Below, piece by piece: positions 1 to 5,815 of a stretch of 14,363 nt of DNA (positions within the stretch are counted from its first letter, which is position 1; every line of letters begins with the position of its first letter). Source of the stretch: Candidatus Nomurabacteria bacterium RIFCSPLOWO2_02_FULL_42_17. Lineage in GTDB: Bacteria > Patescibacteriota > Minisyncoccia > Phycocordibacterales > MFVN01. The DNA is taken from the NCBI GenBank assembly GCA_001786095.1, contig MFVN01000003.1:11279-25641 (forward strand), written 5' to 3'. Made by a program: the position numbers and the translations under genes. The notes under the pieces were generated by a model, which was given only the letters and a program-made list of their open reading frames with translations, was not told the origin of the DNA and ran no database searches.

Positions 1-811
1 CCAAAAAATTCTTTTGCGTAGCAATTTTTTTACCGGAGCGGAACTCTATTTCCCTACGAGTTTTGCCTGCTATTTCTCCGCTCTCCTTTGCGTCACTGTG
101 TAATTTATTAAAACCTTTTGAATCTCGGTCTACCGAAAGCTTGGTCGTAGTCGCTTCGGCAAGCATCGTAAGTATAAGCTCAATATCTCCCATATGGTCG
201 CGCAAATTATGCTGTACGGCAAGGTTTTTATGTTTTTTATAATCATCCACCTTCATCTCAAAAGTCCCCTGCATTATTTCATTCGTCAAAATCGCGTATT
301 CAATTCTTTTTTTCAGGCCTCGCTTATCCCATTCGTCCGTCAAGGTGTTTCGCACAGCAATACCCCGCATTCTTTTGGATATCCATTCTTCTAGATAACC
401 TTTTTGTTCATAAATTTTCTGCGCTCTTAACATTGCTCGTTCAGGATCGTTGATTTCTTCTATATGTTCTTGTCCTATTGTTGCCAGCCATTGCTTGAAT
501 GGCTCAGCTTTCGGAGATGGAATTGATTGGATAATGCGAAAAATAACTTCTAGATTACCAGTATCAGTTTCATATAATTTCCCATCGCTTGATTGTAATT
601 TCAGTTGTACGATTTTCTCGTACAACTCAGAATAACCTTCAAAAATAAGTTTTCTTTTTAAATCGCTCCAGTATCGTCGTGAATTAGGGCTTTCCGAAAG
701 GATTGTCACAATATCCACCACAGAAAAAAACCACTGCTCGTTATGCCAAACCCGCCGGATCTTATTCCCCTCAAACAATGCAATATTTTTATTTGTTTCC
801 TTTTTCTTCAT
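1..811 (-). CDS. BRO-N/DinD-like prophage antirepressor family protein (3' end cut by window edge)
   Basis: An open frame runs on the minus strand from ATG at 811-809 to the window edge (270 codons, no stop). It begins MKKKETNKNIALFEGNKIRR. Residues about 10-100 read as a Bro-N domain: IALFEGNKIRRVWHNEQWFF, then SVVDIVTILSESPNSRRYW and SDLKRKL. The hallmark RIIQSIPSPKAEPFKQWLA follows, then TDEWDKRG, YAILTNEI and LAEATTTKLS, all typical of the DinD/BRO antirepressor-like family. Such proteins usually run about 270-290 residues, so only a short tail should be missing. AGGGGGG about 10 nt before the ATG could serve as ribosome binding site and lies in a 12-bp direct repeat. Members are DNA-binding or damage-inducible regulators, often found in prophages and as stand-alone chromosomal genes. 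No other phage gene is visible nearby, so an independent regulator or mobile remnant is as likely as a prophage. Family confident, role unknown. Confidence 0.85.
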   Translation of the reverse strand, partial: MKKKETNKNIALFEGNKIRRVWHNEQWFFSVVDIVTILSESPNSRRYWSDLKRKLIFEGYSELYEKIVQLKLQSSDGKLYETDTGNLEVIFRIIQSIPSPKAEPFKQWLATIGQEHIEEINDPERAMLRAQKIYEQKGYLEEWISKRMRGIAVRNTLTDEWDKRGLKKRIEYAILTNEIMQGTFEMKVDDYKKHKNLAVQHNLRDHMGDIELILTMLAEATTTKLSVDRDSKGFNKLHSDAKESGEIAGKTRREIEFRSGKKIATQKNFL

Positions 812-812
812 A

Positions 813-838
813 TATTACATCCCCCCTATTACATCCCC
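813..838. repeat. 12-bp direct repeat over the BRO-family leader
   Basis: The + strand 12-mer TATTACATCCCC occurs at 813-824 and again at 827-838. On the coding strand this places two copies of GGGGATGTAATA immediately before the antirepressor-like start codon, and the second copy contains its G-rich ribosome binding site. It could be an operator for autoregulation or a simple duplication; the sequence alone cannot decide. Confidence 0.5.
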
Positions 839-860
839 ATAAATTCTTTAATCGCGCTTT

Positions 861-1721
861 TTATTCATGTTCGCTTATAATTTTTCCCTGTAATGTGCGC
901 AATTGTTTTAAGGCTTTCTCCGCTTCATCTTTTTGCGGGGGTTTGCCGTGCCATTCATATTGGCCCTCCATAAAATCTACCCCTTTGCCGGGAATTGTGC
1001 GCGCGATAATAATTGTGGGTTTTTCAAAAATTTCTTTGGCCCGTTCCACTGCGCCGGCGATTTCATTAAAATCATGTCCGTTTATTTCCAAAACATGCCA
1101 GCCGAAAGCCTCATATTTCTGACGAAGCGGTTCCAACGGCATAATGTCTTCGGTAAAACCGCTAATTTGTATATTATTGCGGTCAATTAAGGCCGTTAAA
1201 TTTGAAAGATGGTTTTTGCCCGCGAACATAGCGGCTTCCCATGTTGCCCCGCATTCTTGTTCGGCATCAGACATAAAACAATAAGTACGGAACTTTTTTC
1301 CGTCCATACGCGCGGCATAAGCGTAGCCGGCCGCCTGCCCTAGACCTGAACCCAATGGACCTGAAGTCGTTTCCACTCCGGGAAGTTTTTCGCGCTCGGG
1401 GTGCCCTTGTAGGCGCGTGCCGAGCTTACGCAGGGTCTTTAATTCTTCTTTTGGAAAATAACCTGCCTCGGCCATAACCGCGTAGTGCACGGGCACAATA
1501 TGACCGTTGGAAAGTATCAGCCGGTCGCGCTCGGGCCATTCCGGATTTTTGGGGTCGTGGTTAAGTATATGAAAATAAAAAGCCGTGAAAACATCAGCCA
1601 TGCCTAAAGGCCCGGCCGAATGCCCTGACCCGGCGCTCAAAAGCATCTCGATGATATCCTGCCTGATTTGATTGGCCTTGAGTTCCAATTCTTTAATTTT
1701 GGCATCTGTTAAGTAGGACAT
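861..1721 (-). CDS. Transketolase, N-terminal (thiamine-pyrophosphate-binding) subunit
   Basis: A 286-residue protein matches the N-terminal half of transketolase, which moves two-carbon units between sugar phosphates using TPP. Visible motifs: GSGHSAGPLGMADV (32-44), SNGH (71-74), TTSGPLGSGLGQAAGYA (118-133), the metal/TPP stretch SDAEQECGATWEA (151-163) and IDRNNIQISG (179-188). The usual GDG is SDA here, but the metal-ligand Asp and the downstream NN are kept. The frame ends after the pyrophosphate domain, so a separate C-terminal subunit is needed, as in archaeal and many CPR split transketolases. That subunit is not adjacent: the next gene on this strand is the BRO-family gene. The start fits the family N-terminus. 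There is no Shine-Dalgarno; TGATACAAT lies 9 nt before the ATG. In vivo activity depends on a partner outside the window. Confidence 0.93.
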   Translation of the reverse strand: MSYLTDAKIKELELKANQIRQDIIEMLLSAGSGHSAGPLGMADVFTAFYFHILNHDPKNPEWPERDRLILSNGHIVPVHYAVMAEAGYFPKEELKTLRKLGTRLQGHPEREKLPGVETTSGPLGSGLGQAAGYAYAARMDGKKFRTYCFMSDAEQECGATWEAAMFAGKNHLSNLTALIDRNNIQISGFTEDIMPLEPLRQKYEAFGWHVLEINGHDFNEIAGAVERAKEIFEKPTIIIARTIPGKGVDFMEGQYEWHGKPPQKDEAEKALKQLRTLQGKIISEHE

Positions 1722-1768
1722 TATGTTTTAATTGTATCAAAAATTAGAAATTTTGAAAATCAATAATT

Positions 1769-1853
1769 TGCCACAGGTGGGAGTTGAACCCACAGAGGAC
1801 TTATCAAGGACTCTCCTTGCTACGCCTATAGTATTCGAGCAGGTGACTAGGCG
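1769..1853 (-). other. tRNA-like 3' fragment (T-arm and acceptor strand) with two adjacent hairpins, no 5' half
   Basis: On the minus strand 1793-1777 form a perfect T-arm, GTGGG-TTCAACT-CCCAC, followed by CTGTGGC and A at 1776-1769, as in the 3' end of a tRNA without encoded CCA. No partner GCCACAG is found upstream, and neither a D-arm nor an anticodon arm can be folded. Just 5' are two perfect hairpins: CAAGGA-GAG-TCCTTG (1805-1819) and CGCCTA...TAGGCG (1823-1853). The fragment sits between the MFS gene and transketolase. Options are a tRNA remnant or integration scar, the 3' exon of an interrupted tRNA, or a structured non-coding RNA. tmRNA is unlikely because the 5' half would lie inside the MFS coding sequence. 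Confidence 0.4.
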
Positions 1854-1888
1854 TTTCGTTGTTTTAAGTTCGTTCTTAAAAAGAGGAA

Positions 1889-3109
1889 CTATACTTTTAA
1901 CAATTTTGGTTCCCTTTTCCACTTCAATAAGATGATTAAACCAACAATAACGAATGCCGTCATTGACAGCATAGCTATACGGTAACTTGTGTGTTGTGTA
2001 CCTAAAACAGCTATAATTCCTCCCCAAGTTAATGGACCAAATAATGTAGCAAAGCGTTCGGCTATGGTGTAAAAAGAAAAACCGTAACCCAATTCTTCTT
2101 TTTTTAATATTTCACTTAAATACGCTCGGGTGACAGTCCAGACAGAACCTATTAACAAACCGACCAAACTAGAAAATATTGACAATGAAATCAAAGTTTT
2201 AGATGTGGCAATTAAAGGAATTAATATTATCCAACCAATCAGTATAAATTTAAGTGCTTTTAATACTCCGATTTTGTCTGCAACCCAACCAGAAATAATT
2301 CCTCCAGTTGCCGACATTAAAAGAACGGCTAAGAGTAAATAATTTTTGATATTATCAGAGACACCAAAAACTCTCTCCATATAAATTGGATAATTGTTAG
2401 ATATCGTAATTAATGCATCATTAAAGAAAAAGAATGATACGAGCATTGGAACTGCGATAGAAACCGAAAAGAAAATCTTCATTTTTCTGAAATATTCTTT
2501 TTCTCCTCCTTTTAGAATTGCAATATTGAGTCCATTATTTTTTGGTTTACTATCAATAAAATAAATCATCATCGGAAGAGCTAGTAAGATAAATAAGATC
2601 AAAGATGGAAATAGTGGCTGTAGTCTTGTGGCTGATAAAGGTAGGGCGATTAAAAGACCGGCCACTTGACCCAAACTGTTGGAAAATTGTCCAATACCAG
2701 AAGCTCTCGCTCTGTGTTCTATGTCAGCCACATCCTCAATTAGCGTGTTATAAAAAACAAAAGAAAGTTGATAAAAATATTGTCCAAGTAAAAAACAAAT
2801 AGCAATGATAAAAATATATTGTGTTCCCAAATAAGCAAAAACAGTAGCTAGCCCGTAACCTAAAAATGTTCCTATGGTCGCAAAATTTAGTAAATATTTT
2901 CTTCCACCATATTTATCAGTAAAAGAAGCTAATGTCGGAGCTGATAAAAATAATAAAATAGAAGATATCGCAAAAATAGCGTTGTACCAAAAATCAGATA
3001 GACCACCATCAACTACCATCCATGTTGAAAAATATAAAAGAAAATTTATAAAAACAAACGAATTTGCAAAATCATACAAACACCATTTGAACAAATTTTT
3101 CTTATTCAT
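1889..3109 (-). CDS. MFS transporter, UMF1/Atg22-like family
   Basis: A 406-residue integral membrane protein. The N-terminus MNKKNLFKWCLYDFANSFVF carries the WCLYDFANS signature of the UMF1 (vacuole effluxer Atg22-like) MFS branch. It is followed by a loop with SFTDKYGGRKYL, equivalent to the MFS cytoplasmic loop motif, and about 12 hydrophobic segments with a second-half loop GWVADKIG. Start chosen at 3109: the frame is open to 3205, but the family starts at this Met and the extra region overlaps the terminator of the upstream gene. TATACT lies 6 nt before the ATG, suggesting a leaderless or near-leaderless message. The gene is strikingly AT-rich, with poly-A-rich codons unlike the gene before it. 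UMF1 proteins are implicated in efflux of small solutes such as amino acids; the substrate here cannot be predicted. Confidence 0.87.
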   Translation of the reverse strand: MNKKNLFKWCLYDFANSFVFINFLLYFSTWMVVDGGLSDFWYNAIFAISSILLFLSAPTLASFTDKYGGRKYLLNFATIGTFLGYGLATVFAYLGTQYIFIIAICFLLGQYFYQLSFVFYNTLIEDVADIEHRARASGIGQFSNSLGQVAGLLIALPLSATRLQPLFPSLILFILLALPMMIYFIDSKPKNNGLNIAILKGGEKEYFRKMKIFFSVSIAVPMLVSFFFFNDALITISNNYPIYMERVFGVSDNIKNYLLLAVLLMSATGGIISGWVADKIGVLKALKFILIGWIILIPLIATSKTLISLSIFSSLVGLLIGSVWTVTRAYLSEILKKEELGYGFSFYTIAERFATLFGPLTWGGIIAVLGTQHTSYRIAMLSMTAFVIVGLIILLKWKREPKLLKV

Positions 3110-3130
3110 AATATAAGTATACCATTTTAC

Positions 3131-3180
3131 AAAAAAAGACCTGAACTCAGTGGACATCGTGCGCCATGAGTTCAGGTCTT
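3131..3180 (-). terminator. Strong intrinsic terminator of the PLP-enzyme gene
   Basis: On the minus strand GACCTGAACTCA (3178-3167) pairs perfectly with TGAGTTCAGGTC (3149-3138), extended by AA/TT, with a 17-nt loop and seven T at 3137-3131. The stop codon of the gene (TGA, 3174-3172) lies inside the 5' arm of the stem. Confidence 0.9.
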
Positions 3181-4290
3181 GACCGGAGAATAGAAATTCC
3201 TCCAAGGTTCGTAGATAACCGTAAGTACGCGACGTCGCTCACTTGCGAGCCGCCACGCAACACTGATATTCGCTGCTGAGGAATTTCCCACGCTTATTCC
3301 ACGCTCGGCGAGAAATACTTGTGTTGCTTTCCAATCAACTTCTGAATACTGGACAACCCCGTTTATTCTCGCAATGGACGCACGAGAAAGCAGTGGATTT
3401 ATCTCGTCGTAGTGTGGACCGATGACAAGGTGCGGAAGTTCCGATACAACCCGATACGTGCCCGCGTTTCCTGTATTCGATGGGATAACACTATTCGAGA
3501 CAGATTCAACATGGATATTTTTAGCGAACAACGGCGAAAGTTCATGTTCAGCGACGAAAATTGCCGGAATGGGTAACCCATTTTCTGCAAAGACATCTTG
3601 GATCGGAATTTGAACTCCTTCCAAGGTTGACCCTGCTCCGAGACATGCGACCGCACAGTCGATTGGTGTTGTTATCCCTCGTGCAATCTCTATGCCAAAG
3701 GGATACTCGACTGCTCCGCCATACTTTGCGTGCCAAAGACAATACTTGTTTCTGTTAAATTCCCTGTCACGCATTCTGTCCATCAGGAATTCATAGAACT
3801 CACGTTCCCGCGCATGGTCGTACTTGTGCGGAGCCTTGATGATTCTGAAGTTCTCAGATTCTAAGAGTACCGTGATATCCTTGGGAAAAAGATATGACAT
3901 GATGTACATGCCTTTCATCCCAAAACGGTCGACATAATACTTCAAAGCCTTTGCGGAGTTGAAATTTCCCCCGTCTATGAGCGTGTCTATTCGTTCATTG
4001 GGGATTCGTCGCGTAAGCACGCCACGCAGAATCAATCCTGCAACCACTGACTTTTTGTGGTTATCAACTCCTGAATTGAGGTCCATGCGCACAGCAAGGA
4101 CAGTTCCTGAATCTGTAACTCCCAACATATCCGACAGATCCGATACGGTGGGTGTTTGCAAATCTAGGATGTCGCGAACTTCTTTGATCTTTGTTGCTTC
4201 TCCGAATCTTGTCCGGAGCGGGATGGCTTTATTCAGCAATCCCTCTTTGTGTAAGACGAGCCGTAACTCGTCCAAGTTGGGATATGCCAT
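3172..4290 (-). CDS. PLP-dependent enzyme, fold type II (cysteine synthase/TrpB-like, divergent)
   Basis: A 372-residue protein with the fold-type II layout. VRMDLNSGVDNHKKSVVAGL (67-86) sits where cysteine synthases have the K-x-E...NPTGSxKDR segment, so K79 or K80 (K80 preferred by spacing) is the likely PLP lysine. LIDGGNFNSAKALKYYV (104-120) matches the SGNTG substrate loop. GAGSTLEG (218-225) fits the glycine-rich phosphate loop. GISVGNSSAANISVAWRLA (331-349) matches the C-terminal GIxxGxSSGAA segment, followed by a VIY-EPWRNFYSP tail like the usual LLPDSGERYLS. A roughly 45-residue N-terminal extension resembles no domain I recognise. The start has a textbook AGGAGG 4 nt before ATG and a consensus-like promoter. 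GC is near half in sampled lines, well above its neighbours. The reaction is unknown; the key motifs are diverged enough that cysteine synthesis should not be assumed. Confidence 0.75.
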   Translation of the reverse strand: MAYPNLDELRLVLHKEGLLNKAIPLRTRFGEATKIKEVRDILDLQTPTVSDLSDMLGVTDSGTVLAVRMDLNSGVDNHKKSVVAGLILRGVLTRRIPNERIDTLIDGGNFNSAKALKYYVDRFGMKGMYIMSYLFPKDITVLLESENFRIIKAPHKYDHAREREFYEFLMDRMRDREFNRNKYCLWHAKYGGAVEYPFGIEIARGITTPIDCAVACLGAGSTLEGVQIPIQDVFAENGLPIPAIFVAEHELSPLFAKNIHVESVSNSVIPSNTGNAGTYRVVSELPHLVIGPHYDEINPLLSRASIARINGVVQYSEVDWKATQVFLAERGISVGNSSAANISVAWRLASERRRVLTVIYEPWRNFYSPVKT

Positions 4291-4335
4291 AAAGCCTCCT
4301 GTTTTAGATTGTTTCGGTTGTCAAAGTCCATGTTC

Positions 4336-4364
4336 TTAGTAGCATAATTTGATAGCCAAGTCAA
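4336..4364 (-). promoter_or_regulatory. Sigma70-type promoter of the PLP-enzyme gene
   Basis: Minus strand TTGACT (4364-4359), 17-nt spacer, TACTAA (4341-4336) with an upstream TGC giving an extended -10. The transcript would start about 40 nt before the ATG and carry AGGAGG at about 4299-4294. Both the promoter and the strong Shine-Dalgarno differ from the leaderless-looking neighbours. Confidence 0.7.
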
Positions 4365-4431
4365 TTTTTTTTGTCGTAACCAATTTGTAATTTTCCGGCG
4401 AGCAGGCAAAAATTCCCTTCCCTTGAAAAAG

Positions 4432-4520
4432 AAAAAGGGGTCAGTCACCTTTTTATAATACAATATCCGTCTACAATGCGGCCTAGAGGCAGACCTAAAA
4501 AAGGTGACTGACCCCTTTTT
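4432..4520. repeat. 23-bp perfect inverted repeat around a 43-nt core (MITE/REP-like or bidirectional terminator)
   Basis: The arm at 4432-4454 (AAAAA-GGGGTCAGTCACC-TTTTT) is repeated as an exact reverse complement at 4498-4520, enclosing 43 nt. Each arm is bounded by A/T runs, so transcripts in either direction would form a stem followed by T residues. The core has a short ATG frame reading MRPRGRPKKGD before a stop that falls in the right arm. The length and symmetry suggest a non-autonomous mobile repeat related to REP/IS200-type elements, although bidirectional termination would also fit. No transposase is present in the window. Confidence 0.7.
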
Positions 4521-4606
4521 TTTAACCAGTTCTGAATTCTACCCCGAAACGCAATATTTAATCATAAAACCACTGTAAATAAGGGGTAAAATGACAAATA
4601 TCCAAT

Positions 4607-4629
4607 GTGTCAAAGGCAGTCTTTGACAC
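4607..4629. repeat. Perfect 9-bp hairpin just 3' of tRNA-Leu
   Basis: GTGTCAAAG (4607-4615), loop GCAGT, CTTTGACAC (4621-4629). It begins 4 nt after the tRNA 3' end on the minus strand. The following sequence is only moderately T-rich, so it may end the rpe/tRNA transcript, protect its 3' end, or be a small repeat of the same class as the inverted repeat upstream. Confidence 0.6.
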
Positions 4630-4633
4630 CTAA

Positions 4634-4717
4634 TGCCGCGGGGGAGATTTGAACTCCCACGACCTTGCGATCATAGCGCCCTGAACGCTACGTGTCTGCC
4701 AATTCCACCACCGCGGC
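4634..4717 (-). tRNA. tRNA-Leu (anticodon CAG)
   Basis: An 84-nt type II tRNA. The acceptor GCCGCGG (4717-4711) pairs with CCGCGGC (4641-4635), and the discriminator is A at 4634 with no encoded CCA. The D-arm region GGTGGAATTGGCAGACAC is leucine-like. The anticodon stem is TAGCG/CGCTA with loop TTCAGGG, giving anticodon CAG at 4683-4681. A long variable arm and the T-loop TTCAAAT follow. It starts 14 nt after the rpe-like stop codon and may be processed from that operon transcript. Confidence 0.95.
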
Positions 4718-4731
4718 ATTTTACGCGATGA

Positions 4732-5334
4732 TTATACCAGTTCTTGGAATTTTCTTAAGGCCGTAGCCGGACTGGACACGGAAAAAATAGCGGAACCGAC
4801 GACAAGGCGATTTGCCCCAGCTTCTATTAATTTTGGAGCAGTTTCTAAGTTTACTCCCCCATCAACACTTATTATAATTTCGGGATATTTTTCTCGCAAA
4901 CTTTTAATTTGCTCAAATACTTTTTCATCAAACGGCTGACCTTGATAACCAATTTTTTCTATACCCATACATTGCACAAAATTAATTTTATCTATAAAAG
5001 GAAAAATTTTTTCGATTGAAGTGTTTGTATTAATTGCTATTCCAATTTCTACCCCATCAGGAATAATTAAATTACCCTCGGCTTCAAGGTGGAAAATTAT
5101 TCGTTTGGGTTTTAACTCCAGCCATTCGTCCATCCGTCCTGCCGCGTTTTTTATCATTAAATCTAGCTCGAAATCTTTTTCCGGCAATTTATCGGGCATC
5201 CATGTTTTCTCTGGCACAAAAATTCCGTCCATCAAATCAAGCTGAACGACGCCAGAAAAATCACCGAGCAACATAAGTTTCCCCACCAAATCTTCCCCAT
5301 TTTTTAACATTATTGCCGGAATAATTTCAATCAT
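4732..5334 (-). CDS. rpe: Divergent ribulose-phosphate 3-epimerase family protein
   Basis: A 200-residue TIM barrel of the ribulose-5-phosphate 3-epimerase family, which interconverts ribulose-5-P and xylulose-5-P. Matching blocks: IPAIML (5-10, usual PSILSAD), VVQLDLMDGIFVP (29-41, usual VxHxDVMDGxFVP), FELDLMI (55-61, usual xDVHLMV), FHLEA (81-85), YQGQPF (130-135, usual GFGGQxF) and SVDGGVNLETAPKLIEAGANRLVVGSAIF. Of the family's metal ligands His-Asp-His-Asp only the two aspartates (D33, D158) remain; the histidines align with Q31 and D58. Its ATG overlaps the rpiB stop by 8 nt, so the two are translationally coupled, and the context supports a pentose-phosphate role. It could be a true epimerase with altered metal chemistry or a paralogue with another sugar phosphate. 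Family confident, exact reaction uncertain. Confidence 0.78.
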   Translation of the reverse strand: MIEIIPAIMLKNGEDLVGKLMLLGDFSGVVQLDLMDGIFVPEKTWMPDKLPEKDFELDLMIKNAAGRMDEWLELKPKRIIFHLEAEGNLIIPDGVEIGIAINTNTSIEKIFPFIDKINFVQCMGIEKIGYQGQPFDEKVFEQIKSLREKYPEIIISVDGGVNLETAPKLIEAGANRLVVGSAIFSVSSPATALRKFQELV

Positions 5335-5815
5335 CTATTTTTTTGATTCGGCGAATATGCCGCGCATCGCCGGAAAAGGGTGTCTCTAAAAATATTTTAA
5401 CTGCTTGTTTAGCTTCTTCTTCAGTAATAAACCGTACTGCCAACGACAAAATATTGGCGTCATTATGCTCACGCGCCAAACGAACTATTTCAAAAGAATC
5501 ATTACTTTGTCGACCTGTCACGTCGACAGGTTGGGTGGCTAAATGTGGTCCATAAAAAACAACCGCCCGCGCACCGAGTACACGATTAACGCACATTGCT
5601 TCGCCTTGTCCTGAACCGCCAATAACAATCCCCCACGCTCCTAGATCATTGGCAACGGCCTTGGCCACTAATTTTACGAAATCTGGATAATCGTCATCTT
5701 TATTAAATTCAAAAACCCCCTTATCGATTACTTCGTGCCCAAATGCTCCCAAAAAAGGAATTAGTTTTCTTTTTAATTCAAATCCCGTATGGTCTGTTCC
5801 AATAAAAATCTTCAT
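5327..5815 (-). CDS. rpiB: Ribose-5-phosphate isomerase B (RpiB/LacA family)
   Basis: A 162-residue protein interconverting ribose-5-P and ribulose-5-P. It shows GTDHTGFELK (6-15), DYPDF (42-46), GIVIGGSGQGE (62-72), NRVLGARA (77-84), REHNDANILSL (115-125) and RHIRRIKKI at the end. The catalytic Cys of the E. coli type (CGTGxG) is replaced by GGSGQGE; E72 occupies the position of the catalytic Glu in the mycobacterial type. Compared with short RpiBs there are extra residues between FYGP and LAREHN (about 89-111), including QPVDVTGRQS encoded by a palindrome. The ATG overlaps the gap stop codon (ATGA), and GGAG 7 nt upstream lies inside gap. Function is well supported by motifs and operon context. 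Confidence 0.92.
   Translation of the reverse strand: MKIFIGTDHTGFELKRKLIPFLGAFGHEVIDKGVFEFNKDDDYPDFVKLVAKAVANDLGAWGIVIGGSGQGEAMCVNRVLGARAVVFYGPHLATQPVDVTGRQSNDSFEIVRLAREHNDANILSLAVRFITEEEAKQAVKIFLETPFSGDARHIRRIKKIDD
5508..5531. repeat. Interleaved palindrome inside rpiB
   Basis: ACCTGTC (5513-5519), 5-nt loop, GACAGGT (5525-5531) is a perfect 7-bp stem. A second stem, TGTCGAC (5508-5514) with GTCGACA (5522-5528), overlaps it. It encodes part of QPVDVTGRQS in a segment absent from short RpiB proteins. The ACCTG...CAGGT ends recall the gatB element. Confidence 0.6.

Noticed and set aside
933..1190. Plus-strand frames opposite transketolase
   Set aside because: They are shadows of the strongly conserved minus-strand gene.
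1737..2027. 96-codon minus-strand frame across the tRNA-like fragment
   Set aside because: It overlaps the end of the MFS gene and the structured RNA region; the peptide shows no fold or conserved pattern.
1769..2120. tmRNA (ssrA)
   Set aside because: The T-arm resembles it, but a 350-nt gene would run into the MFS coding sequence, and no GGGGC-type 5' acceptor or tag frame fits.
3110..3205. N-terminal 32-codon extension of the MFS gene
   Set aside because: It lies in the terminator of the upstream gene, and the family signature starts right after the internal Met.
1769..4717. Direct-repeat att sites formed by the tRNA fragment and tRNA-Leu
   Set aside because: Their 3' ends differ in the T-stem and acceptor, so they are not copies of one attachment core.
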